From assembly GCA_002914805.1 (NCBI GenBank), contig JXTB01000077.1, positions 770,656-834,655 of the forward strand: a stretch of DNA of 64,000 bases. The letters run 5' to 3'. The position numbers and the translations under genes are program-made. Numbering within the stretch: the stretch's first letter is position 1; the number at the start of each line of letters is the position of its first letter. This document shows positions 24,440 through 37,000 of this stretch, piece by piece. Origin of the DNA: Parasponia andersonii. Taxonomy: Eukaryota; Streptophyta; Magnoliopsida; Rosales; Cannabaceae. The notes beneath the pieces are model-generated. The model had not been told where the DNA came from and searched no databases. It saw only the letters and a list, made by a program, of their open reading frames with translations.

Positions 24440-24475
24440 TTTTTTTTTTTTTTTTTTGGGGGGGGGGGGGGGGGG
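24440..24475. repeat. Homopolymer block T18 then G18
   Basis: Eighteen T (24440-24457) are followed directly by eighteen G (24458-24475), then TTGG. The exact run lengths may be affected by sequencing error. Confidence 0.8.
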
Positions 24476-25862
24476 TTGGTTTAATATATAAGAATGTACC
24501 AAGTGAAGGAAATGACCAAGTAGAAAGTGCTATAATTTGTCCCGAGGGACCTTTATCTTTATTCAATTTTGGTTAAGGGATTATTACCCCGATTAATTAG
24601 GCACATAGTATTTTACTAATTAAAGGGTGAGTGGTCCTAGTGGGCGTATCTTCAGGGCAATTTTGACTTTGTGACCTAAATGTGGTTGAATACATCGAAA
24701 AGTCATATGACAAGATATAGCAAAATGGGGTAATCTTTTTTATTCTGGGATGATTTTTTTGGAATTCCTCTTTTGGGCTTTTCCTTTTTTCCCATATGAT
24801 GATGAGAATGAAATAGACATGAGATTTGGCTTTAGGCTGCTGTGCAGATGATTTTATTTATTTATGTATTTATTTATTTATTTTTAGTGGTGGAAGATAA
24901 TTGGGGAAAAAAAATGTGGGGGAGGCTGGTAGGAATGGGGGAATTGAGGAATTTTACCTTCGTAAGCACCTCTTTCGCTTTCACCTTGCTCCAGTGCTTC
25001 TTATTTGGACATTTAACAAGTGGATTTCGAAGTTTTGGACTCCGACGTTTTCATATTATCTATATCCAATTTCTTTGCAACTACAGTTGCTCTAAAAGAA
25101 AAAATAAAATGAAATAAATACCCAATAAGAGAGTCTCTATGTATGTAAATTTTAGAGGCTTGATAATAGCTCAAGATTCATAAACAAGTGCATGCAATAA
25201 ACGCCCATCAAGAGTGGAAAATAAGTATATCTCTTCTTTTTTCTTCCCCCTTATAAAATAGAAAATATAAATAAAAAATTAAAAAACTTATCCAATTATA
25301 TATCAGAGTCTTTGGGTCTTCACGGGGTTTGTACAGTAACAAAGATAGAAATCATACGAATCATGAGAGGTGTGAGGTTCTGGTGGAATAGTTGAAACAA
25401 GAAATTAATGTGAATGCTAGATTGCTAGTAATAAACCGCATACAAGTAGCCATTTGTTACAGTTAGTGTGGCTCACGTGCCACAAAAAAAATGTAATTTA
25501 TAACCTAGCTAAGTAAAATATAATGGAGTAAATAATTAGGATATGTCCAATATGCTGTCTCCATTATCTGTGTTGATTTATCCCCAGGTTTCATGTTGTT
25601 ATTGATTTCAGTGATATCTTAGTCTTATATGGTTCCATTATTGAAACTCATGTTCTTTTTCAGTTTATTACTGTCTTTCTTCAAGTTCTTTATGTAAAAT
25701 ATAATACTAAAAATCCTAATTTTTTTAATATCACCTACGTGCTAGGTTCACTTGGTTGATGTTGTTAAATAAATTTAGATAAATTTTATTTCACGAGTTG
25801 AAGTGGTATTGAAAATACGGAATAAGAGGCAATATCCCTAGCTGGCACTATTCTTATGTAAA

Positions 25863-26250
25863 TAAATATATATATATATATATGGTTGCCAATCCAATAG
25901 GTATTTTTTTTAGCCGTTGGATCACATCACTATCTAATATTGGTTCAAAGACTATAACAAAGTGCATGAAAAGACGTACATCATTAATGTTCTTTCTCTA
26001 TCTTATTTTTTACAATAAAAAAATGTGTATGCTAAATTTTCTTCCCATATATGTATATATATATATGGTTGCCAATCTAATAGGTATTTTTTTTCTTTAC
26101 CTTTGGACAGATATTTTTTTTTTAGCCGTTGGAACACCATTAGATAGTGATCTAATAGTTATAATGAAGTGCATAAAAAAACGTGCATTAATGCTCTTTC
26201 TTTCTCTTACTTTTTACTTACAACAAAAAAATGTGCATGCTAAATTTTCA
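25863..26250. repeat. Diverged tandem duplication, unit about 180-190 bp
   Basis: Each unit starts with an (AT)n run and ATGGTTGCCAATC(C/T)AATAGG, continues through TAGCCGTTGGA and AAGTGCAT(G/A)AAAA, and ends with ATGTG(T/C)ATGCTAAATTTT. The copies lie at about 25865-26040 and 26055-26250. A third fragment (AAAAATGTGCATGCTA) sits at about 26294. The 132-codon frame running through them is a by-product of the repeat. Confidence 0.7.
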
Positions 26251-27604
26251 TTGGCCAAATTGATAATTATGTATAGGTAAAAAAAAAAATATAAAAATGT
26301 GCATGCTATACCAAATTGATAACTATGTATAAATAAAAAAAAAAAATTATTACTCGATTGGTGCCATATATATATATATATAGTCATAGTTCATTTATCT
26401 GCAAAATAGAATTAGCAGTAAATAAAACTTGTTCGCTTTCGATAATGATTTATAGATACTGTTCCATCCAAAACTACATACGTAAGCACCGAATTATAAA
26501 AAGAGAAAATGACAAATCCACGAGTCATTCAAGAGCAATTGCCAAATTGACTAACTCCCCTTAAAACAAAATAACGAAGTCTTTCCATGATGTGGACAAT
26601 TATTCAATGAATTTGGACTTTAAAAAGTTACACTTCAAATCCTGAAAAAAGGCTTATTGAGCTCAACAAAAGGAGATTATCATTTATTATTTAATATTAG
26701 GTAATATCTTAACAGTTTCTTTCTCCATTAATTAATTCTCTATTTGAGCAAATAATGATAAATAAAAAATAAAACAAATGATTAATCTACCTTTCGACAT
26801 GATCAATTATTCTAAGATTAAAACACACAAGTTTGAATTAGGCAAAGTAGGTGAAAAAGTTGACATGGTTAGGCAACTTTTGACCCTACAATATAAAATG
26901 TCACAACTAATTAATTATAAGTACCAACAAGGTGTGGAAGTTCAGTTCTCAAAATCCACCTTCAATTCAACAAAGAAAAAAAAATAATGTTCCCAAAAGA
27001 AAAGACTTACCTATCAAAAAGGCTACATTAGATAATATTGAAAAGGAATTAATTTAAATTATACACTTTTCTTCGTCTCGTACTTTCATATGACTTTTAA
27101 AAAAGTACTTTGGTTGAGTTTTTATGAGGAGATAGTGCGAGAAAACTTAGTGTGGCCGGTCGAATTGGTGTAGTCAAATTTGGTCGGCGGTTTGTTTTGT
27201 TATCTTTATAAGTCTTCCTCTTTGGAGAGTCAATCACCAAACGGCTAAAGCTATTTATTAGTGAATATTAGAAACGCCTCCTTTTAGACCAAACAGAAAA
27301 TAATGAGCTTTGTCTTTTTTTTTTTCAAAGAGAAAAAAAAAAGCTAAGAATTAATAATGGAGTGAAGGTAACTTAGGTACGTGCGTGCTTGATGTGAGTG
27401 TGAACTTATTATAAAGAATTGAAATGTCCAAAGTAACATCTTGTTGAGTTAGATGTGCATATATAGAGCTTAGGGCATCTTCTTTTGAGGTGGTCCATTT
27501 TGTTTAGAAGGATTTTTGCTTTTTTGTCATTCGTATCTCATGGGTAAATTTTTAGGATAAAGTGGAAAATGAAGAACGGAATCTGCATTACTTTACAAAT
27601 GGTT

Positions 27605-27620
27605 CTTTGTTTAAGTTTAT
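27605..27620. repeat. LINE target-site duplication, copy next to the 3' tail
   Basis: CTTTGTTTAAGTTTAT, identical over 16 bp to 30427-30442 on the other side of the LINE. Confidence 0.85.
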
Positions 27621-30426
27621 TTATTTATTTATTTTTGATAACATGGTACCGAGACAATGTAACTTAGAAACTTGATACGACATGAGACTAAGAGAGTAAT
27701 TTATTAAAATAAAATGAAAAAGAAAATACATAAACTTAAGAAGGAAATAATCCTTAAGAAGAATTAAGGTAGCTAGTGGAAACCAGAAAGAAAAATCCTT
27801 GAAAAAGACAAATAATTTTGCCAAAACAAAGCTATTATTTTTACCTCCTAATAATGACTCAACGTAAAAAAAAAAAATTTGTGTAAAATTCAAAGGGAAA
27901 AACCCCAAACAGGAAAAAAAACATATTATGTTAAAATGTGGGCCACTAAGAAAAGTGAAAATTACATAGTCCAGAAAAATCTTTGTTGATCATTGTTTGG
28001 ATAAAAGTTAGTGCAGTATGCCACTAAGTTGGGACTTGAATACTCGTAGTTCTAAAAGCTAAAATATCTGCAATAGAATTTTTTTCCCGATTAATGTGAG
28101 AAACATGAAGTTCATTTTAGAGAATATCCCAATACAATGGATCCATAGTGGCTTCTAACGCTAAGGAACAGACACAAAACATATATTAAAAAGTGTGACT
28201 AGATAAGTGAGTTGCTCTCCAGTCAAATATTTCTCCACCCTAAATCTCATGCATAAGAGATTGCAAGAATAGCGGTTGCTAGCTCCATCTCAAAAGCATA
28301 AACCTTGCTAATAAGAATGGCAAAATCACCTCTAAAGAAACCCCAGAATATCCTAAAAACTCCATCACAACCTACTAAGTTTGGACAACTACGAGTAGCA
28401 CTATTCGTGTTAATCTTCAACCAACCCTGTGGAGGAACACACCAAGACACTTCGACAATTTTTTGTAATCTTAGAAGTTTTAGCTTCACATGAAGATATT
28501 TTAGAACTTTTAACTCCTTCATAGAATTTTTCATAGTTCCAAAATCAACAGTATTAGACTTACTAATCGCTCGTCAAATTAAAGTGATGACCGAGTGAAT
28601 AGATATAGGTTCATTATCAAATAACAACTTATTCCGTGAAGTTTAAATAATCCAAATAGCAATCACAATTGCGGTTCTCCAAGTTGAGAAATTTGACTGC
28701 TAAAGTTAGCTTTAAGAGCATATAGCCAAAGGCCAATAATAGTACCATCTAAATGAATCTGACGCTTAAAAGTTGATGAGATAGTTCCCCAAAGCGTACG
28801 TGTAAAATTACAAGAGATGAAAAGATGATCTGTATTTTTCTCATAAGTGAAATAAAAGCAACAACAAGAAACATTTTGAAGCTTCTCTTAATAAGATTCT
28901 ATTCCGTTGGAAGTTTATCCTAAAGCACTCTCTAAAAAACTATGGAGCATGATAGACAGATATAACCAGTCTAGAACTCATTCCTCTATCTTTCCTTCGT
29001 GATAGAGTCAACCAAAGACTTATAAGAGTCCACAGAAATAACCTCACTAGAAGTAGAATGATACCAAATAAGAGTATCTAGGGAGTAGCAAATAATTGTC
29101 TTCCTCATTTCATTAACACTTAAAAGAAAATTAGAAGTAAAGGAAGCAAGAAGACATCTTTCAGAATTAGAAATAAGCTCACCAATAGTAGTACCAAGGC
29201 TAGGCTCTATAATATCATTCTAAGTAACCATCTCATTTAAAGAGATCTTAGCCAATTATCTGACCAAAAGCGAATCTTGGAATCTTTTCTGATTGCCCAA
29301 ATTGACTCCTCAAGAAGAGGCTGAATATGAAATCTTAAACCACACCAAATAGAAGATTTCAAAATTTACGCTAAAAAAAACCATTGGAGAAAAACCACCC
29401 CCTCAAGAATTTAAAAACGAAAGACGCATCTATCATTAAGCTCCAAGATACTGTTTTTTAGAAGAGCTGCATTAATAATTCTGGGATCTCGAATGCCTAA
29501 GCCCCTATCTTTTTTAGGTTTGTAATACATCTCCTAAGAGGTAATTATGGGTTTAGCCACTTTGGTTGAACTAGATTACAAAAAGTTTCTTATTGAAGAA
29601 ATCAACTCCTTTAAAAGAGTAGCCGGCCATCCATAGGCTTGAAAAGAGTAGGAAAGTCGACTCATGATAACTGAATTGATAACACGCACTCTACCCACTA
29701 TAGATAGATGTAAACCTCTTCATTCCTCAAAATTGTTATAGATCTTGTCAAGCAGTGGTTGAAAATTAGAATGTTTAAGGGATCTGAAAAATAGAGAAAC
29801 AGCAGGATAAGTGAAGGATGAACTACCTTTTCTTATACCCCGTGTAATTCAAAAATTCAGAAATAAAGGAGGGAGCAATAACACTGCCAAAGTAAATAAA
29901 TGATTTATTAAAATTAACCTATTGGCCAGACAACATTGCATAATCTTGAAAAGCTTTCGTAATCACTCTAATGTTGATTTTGGAAGCTCTAGCAAAAACA
30001 AAAAAAAATACGTCGTCTGCAAAGAGAACATGAGTAGGAGCTTCATCTTTTCTAGTAGAAGTCATAGGAATCAATCAATCGGCTTACCTTTTTGGAGCAA
30101 TAAATTAAGGTAATAACTGAGATAATCTTCAGTAAAAATGAATAAAAGAAGAGAAAGAGGATCTCCTTGACGCACACCTCTAGAGCAAAGAAAATAATCA
30201 TGGGGGAGATTATTAATCAAAACAAAGAGGCGAGATGAATCGAAAATATTATGTACTCATTTCACAAAAACATATTCAAAGCTGAAAGCACAGAGTACAA
30301 CTTATGACACAGGATGTCAAAAACTTTCCTAATATCTAATTTTTCACAAAATTAATGCCAATACTTTTCTTGTCTAGACAACTATTACTGCCTTGATTTT
30401 TCTTGTCTAGACAAGTTTAACATTGA
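27621..30426 (-). mobile_element. 5'-truncated, decayed L1-type LINE retrotransposon
   Basis: Read on the minus strand, the element begins inside the reverse transcriptase domain. DIRKVFD lies near 30330, then CSRGVRQGDPLSLLLF near 30150-30190, and the catalytic FADD box lies near 30010. A linker follows with WAIRKDSKIRFWSDNWL near 29250. A zf-RVT-type zinc finger comes next (TDHLFISCNF near 28810-28830), then a plant-type RNase H domain (28247-28534: VSWCVPPQGWLKINT, YAFEMELATAI). A short A-rich tail of AAATA units closes the element at 27621-27642. Many stops and shifts break the frame, so it is dead. A perfect 16-bp direct repeat flanks it, the hallmark of target-primed reverse transcription. 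The missing 5' end is typical of abortive LINE insertion. It carries no intact protein. Confidence 0.92.
28247..28534 (-). pseudogene. LINE RNase H domain fragment
   Basis: A 95-codon open stretch matches the C-terminal RNase H of plant LINE polyproteins. It has the W-C-x-P-P-x-G-W-x-K-I-N-T entry motif, where the usual catalytic Asp after NT is Asn (KINTNS). It also has an E in FEMELATAI. A TGA ends it, but the homologous frame continues past the stop to about 28000 (VSHINREKNSIADILA), so this is part of a broken polyprotein and not a gene. Confidence 0.85.
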
Positions 30427-30442
30427 CTTTGTTTAAGTTTAT
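30427..30442. repeat. LINE target-site duplication, copy next to the 5' end
   Basis: CTTTGTTTAAGTTTAT, identical to 27605-27620. Just inside the element, the motif TTTTCTTGTCTAGACAA occurs twice (about 30367 and 30399). Confidence 0.85.
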
Positions 30443-32033
30443 AGCCTACTGATGTACAAAATTTTTGGATTTGTTTAGGCTTTAAGACATGGCTAAACTC
30501 AAGACTTTTTTTGTAATAAAGTCGAGCTGGTCAATTCAGCGTGGGATTTATTAAAAAGCAGTCTTATCCTCAAAGAATATATTATTGCATTATCAAGAAT
30601 TCAAGGTATTGTTTACGTACGGAACTGGTATTAAATTAAAGTCTTTCTTTTCTTCTAAAAAAAAAAAACACTTGGAACTCTCCTGAGTAGAGCTGTGTTG
30701 GGCTCTAATGAATTGGGCTGGCCTTAACTCTCCTAATCCAACCATACCGTGAGTAACCGAGTTAAAATCTCACTCAAATTTCAACAAATTTGCAATATTA
30801 TAAGCATCCTTGAAATGACATTAATGTGGCGAAGACATTGTCAAACTGAGGCAGTAATAATTATCTACTGATACTTGATTAGGGATGCTAACAACATTAC
30901 AGACCAATCATCCTTCAGTAGTATATGGACTACCATCCTACTATTGTGACACTCGAAAAAGTTAACCAAAATACTACTTGAAAAGCCATTTTACCCAAGA
31001 CACTCAATCAGGTCACCAGTTGGGAAAAGCAAATAATGATTTGGGCTTAGGCTTATTTTGCCCTTTTGCGAGACTGTCTCATAGAAGAAAGAAATTACTT
31101 GCGCGCTACTACAGACCATAGTTTGACACAGCGTAAGAGACTATAACAAGTTTGGCAAGTGAAAGTATTTGTAAATTTCTTTTTCCCGTTTCTTAAAAGG
31201 TATTTGTTGAGTTCTGTGAGTATAGTAGCATCCTCCAGAGGGAGCTTTAGAGGTGAAGTAAAGATAAGAGGTCCATTTAAAATTTATAGACTTATGGTTA
31301 TAAAGATGGTGCTATACATCATTATGATATTGTTAAAAAAGTCATTTGAAAAGTGATCTTATCAATTTCGGCGTAGGCGGGTCCACTTCTCTTGCCCAAC
31401 GTAGAATTGGATGGGCCAAATACGTTTCCTTTTGGGTACCCATTCTTCTTGGTTCTTACTCAACCGGGCTATCTTGTTGTTTTAATCGTTGCTGCAAATA
31501 CTTTGGGCTAAGGATGGCATTCAGAACACGAGGCTTTGGTTTTTGAGCTTAAAACCAAAGATACGTATAGTATTGAAGATGGTACACTTTGGATGTTGTC
31601 GAATGTTTCAACTCATCACACACTCAGAAACGAAAAATTGGCAACCACAAAAAGAAAATTGGCATTTCCTTCTTGGTTATGGTACAGCAAAACTGGGTCA
31701 TTATCAGAAACCCATTCTACAACTGAAAAGACCAATCTTTGTGGGCACAAACATAGCGTGTAAGACCCAAGCATACAGGGCTCTTGTAGCAAATCCTGCT
31801 TCTTGGGCACTTTTGTTTCCCACCAACACAAACTTCTTACGCCCAAAATCAGCTAAAAGCTTTGTCAGCAGATTCTAACATATTCCTAAGGTCAATTCGA
31901 ATGAGATGATTTTACACTAGCTCATCTTTCTTCTTGAATACCAGATTCAGACTCCTCTATTCCTTGTAATAACACTTCAAATAATTCTGACACAGATATA
32001 GTTCGTCAAGTTCATATTGCCTCAAAAGATGGC
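30443..32033. other. Region downstream of the NPH3-like gene, no supported gene
   Basis: The part from about 31340 to 31880 is more GC-balanced and has overlapping open frames of 66-129 codons on both strands, but none matches a family I know or shows a codon pattern that singles it out. The part nearest 32033 should hold the 3' UTR of the minus-strand NPH3-like gene. A GGGCT/GGCC-rich stretch near 30690-30730 resembles the transposon debris at 4500-4925. Confidence 0.5.
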
Positions 32034-35000
32034 CTATGATAACGAATGCCTCCCACTTCTAGCCGAGGGAGTACTAGACTTGGTCTCCTCTGCATTTGTA
32101 GAACCAGGGCTTTCCGAAGTCTCCGAGCTACTAATCTCGCAAGAGCCACTCCGGTCTTTGCTCGACCACAGCTTGGAGAAGATCTTTTTTGACATGATCA
32201 AACCTTTCTTGTTGGCTGCAGCGCTATCCGCATTGATGCTTTTGGGCCCATCACTTCTGTTGCTTCCAACTCCACCACTTCCTAGCCTAAGAGTAGCAAG
32301 TTCCCCTTTTAGGGCCTTGATATCCTCAGCTGTTGGCACGGCATCCCAGTCCTCTTCTGTGTTTGTTGTGGTTGACCTGGAGCTTCCATGGGATCCACTG
32401 CCAGGGAGCAAGGCCCGGATGGATCCTGGTAGGTCTGGCGTGCTGTTTCCGGTTGTTGTGGTGGCCCGAACCAGCTCAAAGAAAAGGACTTGAACGACGG
32501 TTCTAAGTGGCAGTCGCTCATTTTGCACAGCATGCATGCAGGCCTCTGCTGATAACTTCCCGCAGTCCATCAATCTGCATATTCTTTTTCGCTCGCTCTT
32601 GCTGATCCCTGGGTGTTCCTGCATTCAAAGCATAATATAATCACTCGGCTCATTACAGCAAAGGGAAGGCACACAGCTTTCAGCTGCCAAAGGTACTAGT
32701 CTACTAAATTGATAAATGAAATGAAAGGATTAGCCAACAATGTTATGAGCTAGCTAACCTTGAGAAACATGTCAATGGCCCGGTAGATTCCATCATGGGA
32801 TGGTCTTGAGAAGCTGGCGACCATTTCAGCAAGATTTACAAACTTTGGCAGAGGTAAGTTAGGATCACGAGCTATTTCAGCAAGATAACCATCCACAAGT
32901 TTTGCTACTGAAGCCTTGGAAACATCCGTGCCAAACCTTGGGCTTCTAATCTCCTGCAACTCACTTTCTATGAGAGGATCAGTTTGGGCAGTTTGTTCAT
33001 TTGTCAAGAAATCTTCAACTAGGCTTTGCACTATGTCAATGTCATAAATGGTTGTTTCGTCGGCTGGTGCTCGAATTAAAAGATCCACCACCGTAGCCTC
33101 TGCAAGCTGCTGGCTGATTCTTCTCATCAGTTCATGTCTTTCAACTTCCCCACATTCTAATGAGATGGTTGCTCTTAATAATTTGAGCAAGAAACCACAG
33201 GGGACACTGCCCTTTTCTGTGGGCAATAGCCTCACAATAGTCTCCACCACTGATCCGCACTTTAAGACATCTCCACCTTGAACCACACCCTTGCTAAAAC
33301 CTGGCAGCCTTCTAAGAGCGTAAGCGTGTAAAGCTTCTCCAATTACGTCACTGGAGATCCTTCCTTTTGCCTTGATCGTCGTTATGACCCGCTTGTATAA
33401 ATCAAGTTGAAGCTCACAAAGATCTTCTACCCACCAGTCATTAGGAACTGTTGGTAGTTTCCTAACACCATTCCATAGAGGTTCATGCCCATTCTCAGAT
33501 TGGAGCTTCTTTCTGTTATAGGTATAAGACCATTCCACCCTGGCAGTTTCAATGCAAGCCTTGGAAGCAATGGAGTCGAGGCAATGGCTGACTACTTTAA
33601 GCTCCTCAGACCATGGACAAAGAGACTTCGTAGTCTGAAGAACAATAATCGAGTCTTTCCAGCTCCTAAAGATGCTGGAGTTGAGGAATACTTCAATCTT
33701 GTATATCAGATTTCCTTTCTCAACGGTTTCGTACATCTCAAGGTATTCTGCTGCACATCTAGCCGCAACCACATTATAGGCATTTAGTGTTACGATCATA
33801 CCATAGCAGAACTTGGCACATATCTCAAAAGCAGCAGGGCCACCGGGAATATCATGAATGTTAATCTCATCGGTGTTCTCTTCATTCGTGTTCGAAACTA
33901 GTTTCTGCAAGTGGGAACTCTTGGACAACAGGGGAAACTACAGAAATTACAGAATATCAGCTTGAGCGAAGTGAACATGAAAAAGAGCTCATCAATCAAA
34001 ATTAGATCACATCGCTATACTAGAACCCAATCAATTAACACTAGGAAACACAGAAAGACAAGTTTAATCCTAAGTAGGTTAGGCCATCAAAAGCAGTCTA
34101 TTAAGAGGTATTTCTTATCCACAGACTTGAACAGAATAAGAATTCATTTCCCTTTCTAGGAAGTAGTAAAGACCTGAAAGTTACAGCTATCACATTATTG
34201 TGGACCTTGCTAGGCCAACATAAATAAATAAAAACATTATTGTGAACCATGTTATTCTACACTGATGAAAGTAATAAGCTAGCTACACTGAAATAGTCTT
34301 CTTTCCATTTAGAGTCTAGACCAACAGAGAGCTTCATACCTTATGAAGATAGAACTTCACGCTTCCAACATTAACCAGCATGTCTGTTGTCAACTCAGTT
34401 GCCACATACCTGGATCCAGAAATGTTAAATTGGTCACGTTTAAGAGTAATCAAGTTTTCTTTTCTTAAGTACATACTATATGATAATCTGAATGTACAAA
34501 TCATGTAATAAGCAGAACGCTCAATAACTCCTCTGTAAGTAATCTTTCAAGCCTAATTAACAAGATATCAAGCCACGCAAATTTGCACATGTATTGGATG
34601 AAACGTCAATACAATGTGGAAATATAACAGTTCCTTAAATTATAAGCAAAAATAAAAGCAAATCAAGGTCTTTATTATTTTGGGGAGCCAGGGTGGTTGA
34701 AAAATCAAGAAATAATAAAATAAGGGCTAAACCATTTTATCAAGGAAAGAAGGCGAGAGAATATGTGATATTCATATTTGACCTTCAATGACTTTTTTAA
34801 CTGCAAATATGAATGTATATCCTGTTCACAAACACCTCCCAAAAAAAAAAAAAAGCCCACTCTTTTACATGGTATATTTTAGCCTCAAAATATATCCCAA
34901 ATTATTACTTTCGAAAATCTAACACGATAGAAAACAAAAAAACAAATAAAAGAAAAAATAATAATTCAAATTAGACTAATAATTGCTTTCATGATGTTAA

Positions 35001-35157
35001 AAAAATGCAAAAACGACATTAATTATCAAAGCCCAGAAATGACACATTTATTAGAAGAAGCTAAAGGGTATCTGCCAGTTGAAAGGATCTCATACCTAAT
35101 ATTGTCCCCATCAATCTGAAAAGAATCAGGCTTAGATCCAAGTTTCATAAACTTCAT
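32034..35157 (-). CDS. BTB-NPH3 domain protein of the NPH3/RPT2-like (NRL) family
   Basis: Four exons on the minus strand, 35096-35157, 34340-34409, 32759-33937 and 32034-32618, join in frame with GT-AG introns to 631 residues. The start [13 protein letters not shown] is the standard NRL N-terminus. A BTB/POZ domain (about residues 22-130, [34 protein letters not shown]) is followed by the NPH3 domain (about 211-487, from [10 protein letters not shown] through the [10 protein letters not shown] signature at 390-399 to [14 protein letters not shown]). A short predicted coil ([15 protein letters not shown]) and a Ser-rich tail end the protein. NRL proteins work at the plasma membrane as CUL3 adaptors or scaffolds in phototropin signalling and auxin-related growth. 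The C-terminus RHSLS places a Ser third from the end after Arg, like the 14-3-3 site of NPH3. The exact family member is uncertain; it is not NPH3 itself by overall length and sequence. Confidence 0.95.
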
Positions 35158-36723
35158 TTTTGACAAGGAACAGATCTGTTTCTCTGCTTTCCGCCAAAGA
35201 TTTCAATATCAGCTTCTAACGAGCCCGGAAAATTTTGGTGGAAACTCCACTTGAAAACCAAAACAGCCCAGATAATGCAAGGAGACCCCTCAAAGGTATT
35301 GAACGGATGAATACTTCCGGATGTAGGAAATGACTCGTGAAGACTTACTTTTTTCTCTTAGTATGACCGAATCTTTCCCACAGACCAAGGAGAGAGAGTA
35401 AATGGTGTTAAGATTTTTTAAATAAAATCTTCACTTGAATGAGAAGAGACCAAAACAAGAGGATGCTTCCCCAACTGGTAACACAGCCCAAGGACCCCGG
35501 CCAAGAGAGGTCAGCTAGCTTATGAGACACTGCCAAGTGCCAAAAGACTTAAACCAAAAACGTATATAAATCTCAAAGCCAGAAGACACCCCCACTTGCT
35601 AAAAACTGAGACTACCGACCCTCTTCTATTTGTTTATACTAGATATTTATTTGCATTCTCTGTTACCTTGTTTTGTTTTCCCAATGAAAATCAAAGACCA
35701 ACGAGGACCCTTTTCAAGTTCACAAAATTTCACAGCTCAAAACCCTTATAACCTTCATTCCTTTACCATATAATCTTCTTTTATCCCTGGCAATCCTGTC
35801 TCAGTGCAAGCCAAAAGACCTGCATTAGACGACAGCATTTCTCGGTATCAGCTTAGCTAAAGACCAATATAGTAGACACAAAGCATCCATTTTGGTGGAT
35901 TTCTATAAGGAAGATTATGCAAGCAAAGCATATACCCAGTACCAATATATACGTATATATATATATATATATATTTTTTTTTTTCTTTTCAAATAACTAG
36001 TGGGAAGGAAAGATTGTGAGAATAAACTCAGAATATATGAGACAGAAATTAATAAAATTGAAAACAGAACCGCTATAGGAACACATGCTGAGCTTGAAAA
36101 ACAGAACCCGAAACATATTCCAAAACAAACGCAAGAAATCTAACGTGACCAAAACATCAATGAAAATTGCCTCTATTTTCAGTTCTGACAAAGAAAAGAG
36201 GGAAAAAAAAAACAATTAAAGACCCACCTCAGATACGATGCAAATAAGAGGAAACCGGGGAGAAATGAGCGATTTTTTCATAAAGGAGTCGATGGTATAA
36301 AGGGTCAAGAGATTAACAAAATATAAAAAGCAAGTAGATAAACAGTTGAAGAAGAACTCTACCCACCTGAGGAAAAATGAAAGTGGCTTCAATGCTGAGA
36401 GTTGAGAGTTGAGAGAGTTGTTCTTCTCACCAATATGAGATTGTCAAGTACCAAGAATCAAACATCTGGTGGGCACGACAAAGAAACACAATGTTCAGTG
36501 CACGAACACTAAATCCGCAGAGAACCCCACAAGAGCAAAGTAGACCCAAACCATGACCAAACCAACAAAGCACCCCAAAATAAAAATAAAAAACAAACAC
36601 GTTTTACAAAACACAAACACCCCCCTATCACAAACACCCCCCTATCAAAAAGATGAGCTGTTCCTCATCTTTGACAGCCACCACAGCAGCAACTTAACAC
36701 AAAAAGCCAAGTTCTCAGACTGT

Positions 36724-36767
<44 letters not shown>

Positions 36768-37000
36768 CTTTGAATCAGCACCACCGGCCCCACCATCACC
36801 ACCACCACCACCAACAGCTTTTTCTATACATCCTCATAATTTCCTTCAGAACCCAGATCCCATAAATTATTTATACATTGATCCCTTCACTTTTTTTCTT
36901 TCTTTTGAACAAATATATAAAGACTTCTTGGTAGAAAGTAAAGGCAACCCAGTTCTCAGAATTAAGGCGTGACCCTCTCTCTCTCTCTCTCTCTCTCTGT
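35158..37000 (-). promoter_or_regulatory. Probable 5' leader, leader intron and promoter of the NPH3-like gene
   Basis: Upstream of the start codon on the minus strand there are good donor sites, CAG/GTGGGT at about 36363-36369 and GAG/GTGGGT near 36228. They suggest a spliced 5' leader ending shortly before 35157. Two (CT)n runs at 36727-36762 and 36974-36998 read as GA repeats on the gene strand, a common feature of plant core promoters and leaders. Transcript data are needed to place the start site; no clear TATA box stands out. Confidence 0.35.
36727..36762. repeat. (CT)n microsatellite
   Basis: About 17 uninterrupted CT units in the presumed upstream region of the NPH3-like gene. A second, shorter run is at 36974-36998. 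Confidence 0.95.

Larger units (their letters stand above)
24050..27604. other. Intergenic region downstream of the HLS1-like gene
   Basis: It opens with the probable HLS1-like 3' UTR (T-rich to about 24290). After that it holds a T18G18 homopolymer block, AT microsatellites, a diverged tandem duplication near 25.9-26.25 kb and otherwise AT-rich sequence. No open frame resembles a known protein. Confidence 0.6.

Noticed and set aside
25882..26280. 132-codon plus-strand frame
   Set aside because: It spans a noncoding tandem duplication, and its repeated peptide follows the DNA repeat.
31346..31880. Cluster of overlapping frames on both strands downstream of the NPH3-like gene
   Set aside because: The frames contradict one another and none shows a domain or splice-consistent extension.
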